The position numbers were made by a program, and so were the translations under genes. Shown here one piece after another: positions 29,001-44,000 of a DNA stretch of 64,000 bases. Source of the stretch: Solea solea (Eukaryota; Chordata; Actinopteri; Pleuronectiformes; Soleidae). The first letter of the stretch is position 1; every line of letters starts with the position of its first letter. The notes under the pieces are model-generated. The model was not told the origin of the DNA and made no database searches. It saw nothing but the letters and a program-made list of their open reading frames with translations. The stretch is from contig NC_081154.1 in assembly GCF_958295425.1 (NCBI RefSeq), positions 12,126,938 through 12,190,937 of the forward strand. Direction: 5' to 3'.

Positions 29001-32000
29001 GTTGGTTCCAATTTGCACAGATAAAGTGTTTTTCCACTGTTGCTGACAAAAGGAAGGGATCATCTTATCGTTGGTGTCAAAAATAAACCCCTCTTCACCT
29101 TGTTATTGCTGCTGCTGTACTATTTAAATCCATGATTAAGAAAGCAATTCATTGAAATAAGGATGTTTAGGAACTGTGTGTTCCCTGATTCTGTTTCAAC
29201 ACTTAGTTCTAGGTCAGTAACGTATAATATACTCTGCCCAAGGCAACACTATATCCATAGGTCCAGCCCACAAATGCTTTCAAATCCTTGGACACACACA
29301 GGCACTGCTGCGATCGCCTGGATGCTTTTCATCACTGACAGCTACGGTTTCTTTTTGTTTCATAGCATTGATTGCCATGTTTTTTTTCCAGAAAAACACT
29401 TAGTTCTTGTCAAAGTCCAACCTGATTGTGCGTAAAGGCTCTTAAACTTGAATGTCTTAGTACAAATATCCCACTGATTACCAGCACCTGCATTTCGTAT
29501 CTGAAAATGCTGGCACAACTTGCCTGCACTCAGCCAGAGACAAGTACCTGTTTTGTTTTTTTGGGGCTATTTTTGCTGGTGCTCTCTTTTCATCAAATAG
29601 AATACAAGCAGTTCTTCTTTTGTCACTGCTTATGTACCGACCCATCAAAGTCGTGTGGACTTGCTGTAGCTCCAGAAACAGTGCGGAGGAGATAATGAGA
29701 TCCAGTGCATTGTTATTTCGCTGGGCTTGCAGGGGTTGGGGGGTTACGGGTAGGTGGCTGTGGGGGGGGGGGGCAATAAAAGCGTTAGCTGTCCCAGTGC
29801 CAGCCGCACATCTGCACAGAGCACTGCTTATTTCCTGCTCACACTGGTCACGGCCAATTGTTGCGTCCCCCCCCCTCATCATTCATCGCTCTGCCCCATT
29901 ATGTCTAAATGAGAACATGTTGGCATGTCTCATCCTCTGAGATTACATCTCCCTATAAAACACGTACTCCTACTCCATAGTCACAGGAACAAATACGTGC
30001 ACAACCACATGAACTCCACAGGGTATCTGCACTTCCATCGTTACCTGTCTTTAGGGTGGATTGTCTTAGTCGTTTACTATTATTCTGACAGTTTTTTATG
30101 AACAAAGTTGGGCCGTTAACTATGTGAACCCGGAAACAAATCAGGTGCCTGGTTTATGATACGCAAAGAAAATGGGCTTAACACCAGTGTGAAAGCCCTA
30201 TAAATGATTCAACAGACTTGAAAAATGGAGCTGGTTTCCAGATGGATGCAGATGATGTAATTTCTGTCCTCAATTCACACCAAAAGTGGTGAAAATAAAC
30301 TAAACTAACAACTTTGCATAACAAAACTGTTATATAAATGTATATATACATTTTTTTGATGGATAATATGTAGATCATTTGTGCCATGTGTCATAAAGGC
30401 TGATTTATTAATTGATAGACAGATTCCAGGAATTCTTTATTCAACCAGGGTTGATTTCCTCATAGGTCAGCTCCTAAGTGATGACTGGAGCACATTTTTG
30501 TACAGACACTGAGGTATTGTGTCATAAAATAATCAGGAATCACAGAAAGGCATGTCCAAGACATGCCATGGAAATATGACCCATGCCCTGCTGAAGAACA
30601 GGAACTCTCTAGTAGGCCTTGTTAAATTGGGTCCACAGGGAAATCAATGTAAAAATGCTTTTCAGTATCTCAAACATAGGACAGACAGGCAGGCACCAAA
30701 GGCCATAACTGATCATATCACCTAATGTCAATGGCCAGAGCCCCGTCCTTATGTTCACAAAGAAAGCCATAAAATTCATATTCAATGAGTGTTGTGAGGC
30801 AAGTATGAATTGGTTACCATAGTCACAGTTGTCAGGTTTGATTTAGCTTGTATGGAGATTCATGCCAGAAGATTGAGGTCCGCTCCAAAACGTCATAAAA
30901 AAAATTAAGATTTTTGCACATTTTGTGTTGTGTATGTTCAAAATGTTCTCATCATGATGGAAACGTATTTGGCACATGTGTCACTGGAGTGGCCAGCGGA
31001 TGTGATTTAAAGCCCGATCGGGGTTTTATGGCAGAAAAGATGTCACATATATTGGGTGTTTTTTTTTTCCTGAAGCAAGGAGCTCTGCCCAACTAAATAT
31101 GGGCTGAAGGGAGTTGTGTATTTAAATCACATTCTTTGCTTCTTATTGCTGGTGAAAAAAATAAAAGAAAGTTTGGATTTGTGGTCTGCTGCAAAGTCAC
31201 ACATAAACATGCACTGGCGATATTATCGAGCTATAAATGCAAGGAACGTCTGTCTGTTCATCACATAACTGTCCCACAGGTCACTAGACTCAGGGCACCG
31301 GTGTGTGCAGTTTCATGGCGAGGAAAAAACCATGTAACATAACATGACATCTATCAAGCGGGCAGACTATAGTTGAAGTCCAAACAACTGCAGATTTGTT
31401 GTGGATTATTCCATGTCGAGGGGATGTTTGACTGACTTTTTTCATGGAGAGGATGTTGCGATGTAATGAGGGGAAACCATGCTTTTTTGTTTCCTGGCCC
31501 TAACAAGTTGCCTTTTTGTGTTTAAACCTAGCCACATTTATAAACAGGAAATGATTAGCATTACCCCCATTACTACATGTCTGCCAAAAGTGCCACAAGC
31601 AGTTAAAGCGTTGTGATGCACATCTGTAGACGTGTTCCGAAATAACACAATTTTGGCTTGTGCTCCTTTCAAAAACGTACAATAGCCAAAGGACAGTGAG
31701 ACAGAAAGGAAAGTATGTTGTTTCTGATGTGTACAGTCAGACATTCCACTTCCATGGTCAGTCAGTCAGTCATCATCTACCGCTTTATCCTCTGCTAGAG
31801 GGTCGCGGGGGGTGCTGTGCCAATCTCAGCTACATCGGGCGATAGGCGGGGTACACCCTGGACAGTTCGCCAGTCCATCGCAGGGCCACATAGAGAGACA
31901 GACAAACAACCATTCACTCTCACACTCACTCCTATGGTCAATTTAGATTGTCCAATTTACCTATCCCCACATTGCATGTTTTTGGACTGTGGGAGGAAGC

Positions 32001-35000
32001 CGGAGAACCCGGAGAGAACCCACGCACACACAGGGAGAACATGCAAACTCCATGCAGAAAGGCCCTTGTTCCAACCGGGGCTCGAACCCGGGTCTTCTCG
32101 CTGCAAGGCGAGAGTGCTAACCACTACACCACCGTGTGGCCCCACTTCCATGGTTATTTCTTTAAATTCTTTAACTCTTTAGAAAACCCTGAGTTGCCTG
32201 TCACAGTTCATCTACCTCCTTGTAGAAGGAGTAGTTCTGTGAGATGTTTGAAAAACATCAGCTCTGTAGTACAGTAAGATCTTAGAGGTCCTGTGGTTTC
32301 TTATCACCAGATCCTCCACTGATCCAGGTGAGACTTGCTTCTGGCTTTTTGCTGCAGCGTGGTCGCAGTGATGGCTTTGTACAGTCTACAGAAACCTCTG
32401 AGGCTTAGGAAGCAACTGTCAAACACTGACTGTGAGTAAGAGACAAACAGGAGAAGAACTGGAACACAGGCCTGGTATTAACATCTCAGTGACCCTCAGT
32501 GATCCCATTACACAAGGCCAGCCGTAAAGGTCTAGTACGTAACATTTAGGGCTGCAACTAACGATTACTTACATAATTGATTAATCTGTTGATTACTTTC
32601 TCAATGAATAATTGTTTGGTCCATAAAATGTCAGAAAATGTTGATCAGTGTTTCTCAAACCTAGAAAGGATGATGTTCTCAAATGTCTTGTTTTGTCCAA
32701 AAATCAAAAATGATATTCAGTTTTAATGACTTCTTTATTATATGGAGCAAATAAAACAGAAAATATTCCCTTTTAAGAAGCTGAAAAATTTGAAATCTTG
32801 TCTAAATTCCTTAAAAACACTTAAACCGATGTAAAAATAGTTGACGATTGATTTAGTGAGTAATTGTTTCAGCCCTAGTAACATTGTTTGTTGTTTGTCA
32901 GAAATTGAATATACTACTCATAAGGATGTTTGTCATCATAAGTGTATAACTGCTCTAAAACTAGAAACATTGTGATATTTGTTGCCTTATAATAAGCCTT
33001 TTTTATGTACATTAGGCAAAGGTTTTTCTTTACAGGGGCCTGGTTTGCCTGAATGGACAAACCAGCCACAGTATGTGTTCTGAACTTTAAAGCAGAAGCC
33101 TAATTAGCAAATTTAGAAAAACAATGTTATCCATTCTGGTATACTGTACAAAGGCCATCATCTGCAGTCTCACCATTACATGTCACTCATTCTTACACAC
33201 TGCACCTCACACTCATGTAATGACTGGTTGCAAGAACAAAATGAGGTTTTTGACAATGACAACCAGCGTGACTATTGTGGCAGCGGCTGCAAATAAACGA
33301 ATGTACGGTACACGGCACTGATGAAAAAGAAAAACGAAACTGCAGTAAGTCAGATGACGTCAGCTGATGAGGTGGTCTCTAATCCATCCCGAGGATGGAT
33401 TGCATTCATGCATGTTTAGGAGAGTGGTCACATGCATCCTCAAACCACTTCCAAATGTGGTTTCTTTGATCAGATCTGACGACGCATTCAGGATGAAATG
33501 GGAGTGTTCAGAACTTCTCAAAGCGTGATCTGCCAGTGAATGGGTGACTGGGAGGATGTTGATCCCAGGTCTGCACTGCGGTCTTTGGGATCAGGCAGAG
33601 GTGAACTCGTCTCATCCTTTGTAAAAGTAGAACAAGATGAGCAGAACCCTGAAGGTCACAGGGTCATGATAGGTCTTTTCTTTTGAGGTGGGGGGCCCAG
33701 ACTCCCTTGGGATGAGTGGCTGTCTTGAGTGTTTCGTTTGCTGTGAGCCCCAGATGTGCACACGATGACTGGCCCTGGAACTGCTTTACAAGCCCAGGGG
33801 AATGCAGCTGTGAAATGCCATCGACTGTAATTCATCGATGCCTCTGACTTTTCACAGTCATTATTCCTGCTCTCACCCCCACACACTGTTGCAGGGTAGA
33901 CCAATTATTTCTGTATTGCCTCTCATAAAGAACAGCTGGATCCCGAGCTGCTCATGTATCTAACAAACAACAAAAAAAAAACAAACAACAAAAACAAGGA
34001 TGTGACTGTTTGTCATGTATTGCATGCGCTGGTAACTGAAGAGCAGGGCTGAGTTCATGGATATTGGATGGATGCTGCATAGAGAGTGGGTGCAACTTGA
34101 GCGAGCAATTATGGCTCAGGATTTGGGGGCAAAGGGCAAAGGAAGAACAGCGGTGGCCAAGGAAGTGGCCCGACTTTTGGAACAGCAGCCTTGACAGCTG
34201 TTCATCACAGCAGGATCCCCTGAGGTGCACAGACAGGAATTACTACGACATTCCTTACAGCTCTTTTCCTCTCCACTACAAATCCACTCTGATATTTAGC
34301 TTTAAGCCGGAGTGCCTGTAGTTCTGTGTCAAGGTAGCCCACTTTCACCTGACACAACCTCTGGTTAGTGCTGATGTTAGAGAGCAGCGGGGCTGTGGAT
34401 GCGCAGGGGGGGGCAGGTCAGCAGGGTCAGCAGCAGGAGTTGATGTAAACTGCCCTCACACATGACGGAAATCAAAGGCGAGCCGAGAATGAGGTCATGT
34501 CAAAACACTCACACGGTGTCATGACATATTCAGAGTCATACTGGATGTGAAACCCAATCGGGGAGAAAAACACCACTTGTTGTCAACAGTGAGCGGCATA
34601 AAAATGAGGAGACAAAAAAACGTCCAAGACGAAATGTATCATGAGTTGAAGGTAGAGCCTCGGAGATGAAAACAAAGTGGAACTACACCTCATTTAACCT
34701 CGTGTTGCACTCTTTAAAACTCTGATTGAGCGACAGTAATCAGCTTGCAAAGGTACGGCACCAATGTGTCTCGGTTTGTTTCAGGATTGTCTGTTAAACT
34801 CTAAAATGTCCCAGTTTTTTTTTACTTTTACAACCAAATTGTCCCAGTTTTTATCACAATCCAAACAACTATTATTGTGTTGCACTTTTACATACATTTA
34901 CAGCTGTGTCCTCTTCTGACTCGCCTTCAAATACAAAAACAGCTAAGAAAACACAAAAGCACGACATTTATGTTTGAACACTGGTCTGTCTGTCGGTGTG

Positions 35001-38000
35001 TCACTCGATCAACGGGTCTCTCACAACTACAGATAAACAGTAAGATACAAATTGTCATGCTCAAGGTCTTTGGCTGATGCGGACCATTAGAAATCCTTGT
35101 ATAAGGCCATTGTTTTTGGCTGATTTTTCTTTCCTCCATCGGACAAAATATGACAGTTTAATATGAACAAATGATACGCAAACAGTTATTAAGCAACACT
35201 TGGTCAACGATTGATCTGCCTCTCTAATCTGTATTTTGTGCCTACAAAAATAAAGTTTAAACTAAATTATAATGCAGGAAATCAAAAAATGAAGTGGATG
35301 AAAAGATAAAGTTTGATTTTTCTGAGAACCAAAATGTGTAAACGTACAAAAATGAGTAATGAGTAAAGATGGAAAAATCAGCCCGGGATACAGAATAGGT
35401 AGACACACAAGCATGAAAGAGCAGCACATCTAAGGGTCCCAGAATGGTCCACTGAATATGGTCACACTATATCAAGGACCATGTTTGTGCTTGTGTTGCT
35501 CCGTGAAGCCACAACAGCTCAGGCTGAATAAAACCGGCCCTAAAGCACAAGCTCTTTGTTAAACATGCTTAATAAAAGATGCACTGATCTCGCCAGTGCC
35601 ACAACAATCATGACATGTTTGCTGTCCTTTGAACACTGTCATTTCCTAGACCAGAAGCACTTTGCAAACTAACTAGCCAATTTCCATTGCTGTCATTTTG
35701 GAAAATGCATTATGCACTGACTGAATATATGGAGTGTGTTTGATTTACTGTGATGACAGTTTGCTTATCTGGACTTCCCTTCTCCTGACAACCATCTGTT
35801 GTGGGTGGGTTGCGGCTGCTGTTGCTGGCTGCATGCTCCGTTTATTTATTATCTTGACTACAGTAGAGTTAGTGCTCTCACTGCTGTGACGGGGGGAGAA
35901 AAACAAGATCCCTCTGACCCATGCTAAGGAGAGAAAATGAGCCCTTTGAGCCCACAGGGCCAAATGGGCAAGTGGGTGGCAGAGGTAGTCGAGCTGTAAA
36001 GACACAATTGATGGTGCACTTCACAGCATGCATTTTGAAAAGTCAAGTGTTTTTCACAGAGCCAAGTAAAAGAAACCATTTGGGATTGTACAGTAAGTTG
36101 CCCTGGATCTCCCACTTAATGTCTCCCACGTGCTCTCATCTCTAAGAGCAGATACAGTGTGAATATTACGTACTGATTCACCCTTTCTGGCCTGCATGTG
36201 CTGAATGTTCCTGATGTGGGTGGATGTATTAAAAACCTCATATGGTGTTTTTTTTTATGAAGAGACACATAGGGAGCAAAATACGAGCCGCACATATCCA
36301 TGTTCACTTCACACACACATGCACACGTTGTCAACCGAGGCACTATATTATCACAGAAAAGCTCAATAAAGCCACATGAGGTATGTAACAAAGCTTTTGG
36401 CAGACACAACCCTGGGCTGTGTGCTTTCCCCCCATCCAGCAGACCACCCTCTCTGTCTGCTCCAAAAACAATATTAAAAACACACAACCCCCTGTTTCGG
36501 CCAAATTTATGGGTGTTGCAAGTCTTGCAAAGGAAGCACTTTTTGGTATGAGTTTTTATGATTCACTGTCTCATAAAATATGTCTTATCAGATCTCCCAC
36601 TCCCCGAGGAGGGAGAAGCCGGTGGGGCCCTGTGCGTCTCACATGCTGATTGAGTTTTGGAGAGGGCGTATTGAACTCGAGTGGTTAATTGATTTTGTGA
36701 TTAGCAGCAATTAGCTCTGATTACATCGCACTGAAGAGGGCCCTCGTGGGGAACACAAGGGTGTTGTCCCAACGCTGACTCTGTCGACTCTGTCGCTCGC
36801 AGGTATCCGTTCCCAACCGTGTTCAGCAGCTGCAGCAAGAAGGACCTGACGGCCAGTTTTGACAAAGGCGTCGGGATGTGTCTCTTCAACATGCCTGAGG
36901 TCAAAGTGCTCTACGGTGGCCAGAAATGTGGCAATGGCTACGTGGAGGAGGGAGAGGAGTGTGACTGTGGCGAACTGGAGGTGAGCATGATATAGCTCAT
37001 GGTAAACACTCTTTGTTTTCATCCCAGGCATCCCATAATTCTTGAGCACTCTTGTTTTACTGTATGTCACTTCTGCCAGAAAGCAAATCTCTCCTATACA
37101 GTAAGTACTAGCCATGAATCATTTTTAATTACATCTACCACATTTGAGAAATGAACCAAGCAGGAGCAGCAGTGTGGGATTCTGCAACTTGCCTGACACA
37201 AACTAACACTTCCCAAAGTGAAAACAAACAGTGCAGCAGTGACTGCCAAACGGCTGTGCCTCCATCAATACAAATCCTTTTAAGCCTGGAACAACGTCAG
37301 CCAGCAACACGGTGAAAGGTGACAATTAAACATCTGATTATGAGCAAAAATTATACAATTATGTGACAAAAAAGCAAAGGGACGAAACAGTGTACATGAT
37401 TATTCCAAGAGCAAAGGCTTGCGTCCTCTTGAATTTAAGCTTGTTTGTTTTGCATTGGGTCTACTTTCCCAAACTTTTAATAAGGGGAAAAGCCATCGTG
37501 ACCCAGTTCACCATTTAAATCATGACAAGAGAAAGTTTTTCGAATAATATAATAAAGTCTCTGGCTATTTATACTGTATCTGTTCCGCATGTTGTTGAAA
37601 GCATCAACACATAAATCAGACTTGAAAGGGTGGGAAAAAATGAAATTGGCAACGTTATTTGGAGACCCCAAAAATAAATCTCCTGCGACCTGGGAATGAC
37701 TTTTTGTACTGCATGTGGTAAAGGCAACAAAGAGCTGAACAATCTCATTGTAGCACACATGAGCCAACACCATGTTTGCAGTTGTGGTTAACATAAGAGT
37801 GTGTCCCACTAATCAAAGATGTTGTTAGAACTAAGGACTGTCAGTGGCGTAGTGTTTTCCCTTTTGACATCACAAATGAAACATGTTTCTCTTCAAATTG
37901 ACTTGGATTTTATATGATGGTGTTATGGCTTCTTACAGGAGCATATACCATTTTGGTGAGTTTCCCTTGGATGGTTACAATATTATGGCTAAACTCTCTA

Positions 38001-41000
38001 TGCAGAAAATGAATGTGTTTATTTATTTTTATTTATTTTTTACTTTTTGCTCTCTAGTAGTACAAACACAGGCGTTAGAAAATAAACATGTGAATTTATT
38101 CCTTCTCTGCACCGAGGAAGTGTTCGGGAGGAGGAGGACTGTGTGATCGTGGTACAACTCACTGAGTGGAAACATCACTGACAGCTTCACCCTGTCAACT
38201 TATGAATTATTTAAAGGCATCTGCATTGGCATGCACATACGTAATGATGGCACATGTTGCCAACAGCTCTGACTGCGGGACGATAGAACAGATAACTGTG
38301 ACGCGATCGACAGAGACGCGAAACAAAACCATGAAATATGAAGGAGCCATCTATTCTGACTTGGAAGGACAGTTTGAATTATATAATGGGCTGCATGACA
38401 TGAGTGAGCTTCTTTGTATTTTTTCACCATTTGTTTACACCTTCATGCCCAGTGATTCTTTTTTTCTCTTCTTCCCTGTGAGCTGTTCAGGCTCCAGCCA
38501 GGGTCAGACTGAAAGTGGCCTTGTCCTTCAAAACAAAGAACAAAGTCCCACAGGCCTGAGCCAGCAGCGATAATAATGCTCTCCACAGAGCTGAGCAGCA
38601 ACAGGCAAAATGAACAACACCTCTCTCCACCATTAAAAGCCTCATTAAGGGGGAAAAAAAGGCCGGGTCCTAGTCCTCACAATCACAGGCTACTTCTTTT
38701 CAGCGTGATTCATCTGCGTCCTTTGGCCCAAGAGTCCATGAGAAAGTCCCTAATGGTTTTCAGGCTGAAAGCAGGTCTGGAAGGCCCTGCATGACAGTCT
38801 TACTTCACTCAGGCTGTACAGTGAGCTCAGACTTCAATGGCAAGAGGGAAAGAGAGCTGACCCTCAGGTGCACACAGCAATTCTGTGTGAGCTCACACGC
38901 TGAGCCCTGACTCAAGGGTGCACCTGCTTCCACCTGTATCAGAACACCGAGAGCTGCAGACTTGGTGCAGGGCACGGCTCGCGATAAAAGCCAGCATCAA
39001 GAAAATATTTCTTTTTTAGAATGATTTAAAATCCTGTGATACACCTCTCACATTTAATATTAAACGTGTTTCAAGGTCTTGCTTTTTCTTCGAGATATTC
39101 AATCTGAGTTCTGGCTGCAGCACAGAAGAAGTAGGTGTGAATGGCTGATCACACGGTTGCAGCACTAATACTTTAAACAGATATCGAAATAAGACAACTT
39201 GGCTACGCAGCACTGCAAATAAACGTGTGCAGTATGTTATGTTTTTGTTTTTTTTACGATCCCACTGTTGTGGGTGCTTATAAAGAAAGAAATTACATTT
39301 TATGTTGAGATTTATCCTAGGGTTGGGCTTTGTTTAATGGATGGATGGATGACTTGAGATAGGAAAAACAATAACTGAATAATGGAACTTCCTGAAAAAA
39401 CTATATAAAAATTGCCATAGTCTTCCAGTTGCAAAATGAAAGTTTTCAGGCCTTGACTTTGGTTATTTGAATGTCGCATGTTAAGTTCAGACATTTACAT
39501 TTAAGCATTTAGCAGACGCTTTTATGCTAAGTGACTTACAGAAGAGGAATACGCTACATAGAAGAAGTCTTGGAAAGAACTCCACTAGATAGGAACAGTG
39601 GACTGACGGAGGGTGGGTGAGAGTGCTGAGGTGGATCCAAGCAGGTGAGGGGGTTAGGGTAAGTGCTAGGACAGAAGATGGTATAGTGGAAGTGTCCACT
39701 CGTATGTGCTCATTGCTCTAAATGGGAACATCATTTTAAAAATAACATCATGGTGTATTGGAGAGGATCTAAACCTAGCGACTGAGATCATTAACTCCTC
39801 GGGATAATGTTTATTGACGATAAAAAATAAAGTGAAAAGAAGGCTCATTTTCCTTTAAAACCATCAACGTTACTGCTGCTGCCATCCTACTTCTTAGGCT
39901 TTGCTTTTCCAACTGATAGACTACATCCATTTTTATTTGCAGTCTATGTTTATGACACTACAACATGTATGGGATCAATCCCGAAGGATTGACCTGATTT
40001 ACAGATATAAATAGTTTTTTTTATCAGTTTTAACATCACATCATGCTTGGCATGGTGCCGTGACCTTTGCATTACTTTTAAAAGCCAACTCCTCTAGGTT
40101 ACGCAACATTTAAATTGTTTTGCCCTTTACTTTTCTCCCGGTTTTTCAATTTCCCTTACCATCAGGTCACGGCTACAGAGGTCTGAATGAAGTTGTAAGT
40201 CCTGTCAGATGGAAACGTTATTTTTAGAATAGTAGAAAATGCAGTTTTCTCTTCCCTGCCAAGGTTTTTCCACCTGCTGCTGAATGCCGTCCTGCTAGGT
40301 TGCAATCTTCCTGATAACAAAGTCTAAGCGCCACCTCTGAGGTGAAATATGATCCATTTATTTTGAGTTACATTTTAAGCTTACTTTCTCATTTCATTTC
40401 CCATCTGTAGGAATGTATGAATCCCTGCTGCAACGCTACCACGTGCACTCTAAAGGGGGATGCTGTCTGTGCACACGGACAATGCTGCCAGGACTGTCAG
40501 GTAAAAAAAAAAAAATCATGACAGTTGATTCAAAAGCATCTTGGCATTAAGACGTTTTGCCTTATTACCCTGAGTCTTAAATCAACACCAGTAATAAACT
40601 TTAGAGGATAGTTCTCCAGTTCTCTTCTCAGCTCCCTGCAAGTTTTATTTGAGTTTTATGTTTGAGTTAGGAGTTTTCCAACCATGGTGTCTTTGCAGTC
40701 TCTTGTTCATAGCCTATCATAAAATTTAAGGGGATTTCTCACAAAGTTGTCATGGACTAATGTAATCAGCTGTTCTTCAGACAACCCCCCCCCCCCCTCA
40801 GCTCGGGCCCCCAGGCTTGGGTCCCTGCTTTGCTTACATTGTTGCTACACCACTGTGTCTATAAGCCTCCGTCATGTCGGTTTTTCAATGTTGCAGCTGA
40901 AGCCGGCAGGCACGCCATGCCGTGACTCGAGTAACTCATGTGACCTGCCAGAGTTCTGCAATGGCACCAGCCCTCACTGTCCCGCCAATGTCTACCTGCA

Positions 41001-44000
41001 CGACGGCCACGCCTGCCACGGCGTGGACGGCTACTGTTACAACGGCATCTGCCAGACCCACGAGCAGCAGTGTATCACACTGTGGGGACAAGGTACACTG
41101 AGGGCTCCACTGCACCGCTCACACAATAAGTACATGTTTCTATTGTGGTCGCCATTTTTCAAAAATAATGAATGTATGATCATGTGTGATAGGAGCCAAG
41201 CCAGCTCCAGGAATCTGCTTCGAAAAGGTCAACTCAGCTGGTGACCCTTATGGCAACTGTGGCAAGGACTCCAAAGGCTCCTTTGCCAAATGTGAAGCAC
41301 GGTAAGACCTGATGTCTGCATTACAAGAGAATATTGTGTCAAGAATTTGGCTTAATGAGCACAAGTGAACCCTTTTGAGGGTGCTGTGTGTACGAATTAG
41401 TGACATCTCATGGTGTTACTGCAGATTGTAACAAATGGAGGACTCCTTTGCTCACCCCGTCCTTTCCCGAGCATTTCAGGGCACTATGGTGGCCATCACA
41501 TTCCTTCTTTCTTTTTCATCTGCATAATGACCATCCGGTTTCAAAAATGCAAAATGCACGCTGTTATGATAGCATTTTTATTTTTAGTCAGGCAAAATGT
41601 GGGGGGGGGGGGGAACAAATGGCGCTCAGCCAGAGAGGACGACATGCCTTTTCAAGAGCGACATTTCAAGGCAAAGGCGAAGACAGCAGAGGACGGAGAT
41701 ACCAAGACAGCACATAACAGCACTATTCACAGGATGGTGCACACAAACTCTACCCAGTTGTCTACAGTGAACAAGCGAGATAGGTGAGCGCAGGTTGTGG
41801 GACAGATGGTGACTCCTTGCTGGTGAGTTTTCCTCCAGTCTCCCACAGTCAGGGATAATGAACAATTTATCTTAGGTCTTATGTCCAGATTAAATCCTGA
41901 GATTAAATGTGCTCCAAGCTCCCCCCAAAGCTCCTAACCACACCCTCTCGCTGGTTTAACCATTCGGGCAATTGCGCAACCTGGCAACTTCGTCAACACA
42001 AAGCCCTCGCCTTAAGAACATAGAAAAGGCTAAGGCTACTGAAACCTAACAATTTTTATTTTAGAATGATTATACACTTACTGTATACAAACATACCAAT
42101 AAGTGCTATATTCATTTTCTGCCAGTAAACCCTCCTAAGCATTACACACTGGACCTTTTAAATCACACGTTTTTATTGCAAGAGACTCGTATTAATATAC
42201 TATATATGACTGACCTTAGTCCTGAAACATTCAGCTGATTCAGCGATTGTTGTTTTTTAAGTAATTAAAAGAGCAAAACTGCCAAATTGGCAGCAACCTC
42301 TTAAATGTGAGAAGTCTCTGGACTACTTTGCTTCTTTTTTTTTACTATTTTAAACTGCTCCTTTTTTTTGACTCCTTATTGACTGTACAACACACAGTGT
42401 TACGTACGGTGCAAGACTGGGCTATGGCAACATGTGGTCATAAACTATGAATTAAAAAAATCCCATGAAATTATCCAAATGATAATTAGCTGCAGTCCTA
42501 GTTGTGTCTCTTTGTTGAATGCAGCGAGTTACACAGTCTTTGAGTCTGTGGTCTGAAAACAACACAAACAAGCAGCCTCTTCTGTCGCCTCTCTAACTGC
42601 ATAGAAAGAGTGAGAGTAAAAATAATCTCATATCTATGCATTTGGGAGAAACACGGGAACATGTTATTCAATTATCACATTGTGAGTCTCCTGTGTTGTT
42701 TGTTCTGTTTGCAGGGATGCTAAATGTGGCAAAATCCAGTGTCAAGGAGGAGCTAGCCGCCCAGTAATTGGCACCAATGCTGTTTCCATAGAAACAAACA
42801 TACCCCTGAAGGAAGGGGGAAGGATACTGTGCCGAGGTACACACGTGTACTTGGGCGATGACATGCCTGACCCCGGCCTGGTGCTGACGGGCACCAAGTG
42901 TGGAGAGGAAATGGTGAGAACAGATGCTCGAGATGGTTTTTATCACAGTAATGCTGACAAGATTCATCAACCTGAGAAACCTCTAGAGACGCAGAAAGAG
43001 AAAGACGGGACTGTCATTTGTAATGGAGTATTTTTCGAACATCTTTAATATAATATCTCTCCTATAATGGCTGACTTGTGATGTGACAGGTCATGACTAA
43101 GATGTTGAAGTGGTTTTCAGGGTGTGTCCTGTTGTCATTTCAGGCTCGCACCGCCCCAGACACTTAACTGACCGATGATTATAGCCTTTTTGGCATCATG
43201 CATTGCTCATTGATTTAAACATTGTCACTTCAGCGATACATTCACAGATCCATTTAGTCTAATTTACTTGTCTTGTAAAGGAAGAACCGGCGTTCCTCCT
43301 CATCTGTAAAGTTCTTGGCATTTTTCTGGCCTCACTATTATTCACTAAGTCTTTACTCACAGCATGAATATATCCAGAAGAGACACTGAGTATCTTCCAA
43401 AATATGCTTACACCTGAAGAGGTCTTTCAGTGGTAAATTAAAAAAAAAGGTACAAGTTGGATCTGCTTGAACTTTATCTTAAAACATTTAAAAAAACAAT
43501 ACTGTAATATTCTTGTGCTCAAATGTGTTTATCTTTCTTAGATGTGTCTCAATCGCCAGTGCCGGAACGTCAGTGTTTTCGGTGTGCACGACTGTTCGGC
43601 GAAGTGCAGCGGACGCGGGGTGAGTGGGACACCTTTCAATTCTTTTTCTGGCAGCATGAAAGACAAATGGAATATGTGTCCGTCTCAAACGAAACCATCA
43701 CCACGTTTAGCTGTCTGCTTAAAATGCTCCGACCTCCCTTCATACACACGATCTGTTGAGCTGTGACATGTTATACTGACAGCAGGGAGACATACATGCA
43801 CTGCCTTGCAATCAATCAATGTTGAAAGGCTCAATCAATTAGTTATAATGGCTTTATTTATGTTCGGCCTTAAGTGCCATTCATCATACTCTCCAGCCGC
43901 TGTCCTTGTCCCTACAAACTTGTGTTGAAATATGAGGCCCGTGCTTTGTTTGGCTAAATCCTGGGAGCAGTGACACACATTTTGACATTTTGAGCATGGT

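Larger units (their letters stand above)
26894..36802 (+). other. Large ADAM12 intron rich in mobile elements
   Basis: 9.9-kb intron, the longest fully contained one. It holds a truncated SINE (27339-27510), a full-length SINE with target duplication (31759-32141), a miniature hAT-like element with 8-bp duplication (32547-32877), a G run (29762-29773) and an A/C-rich run near 33965. The remainder shows no coding pattern. Confidence 0.8.

Noticed and set aside
32057..32141. tRNA gene on the - strand
   Set aside because: It has A- and B-box-like sequence, but it is the head of a SINE with body, tail and target duplication, and no proper cloverleaf with acceptor stem was seen.
41388..41787. Two overlapping open frames in the ADAM12 intron
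   Set aside because: They cross a 13-G run, lack convincing splice sites and show no recognisable domain.
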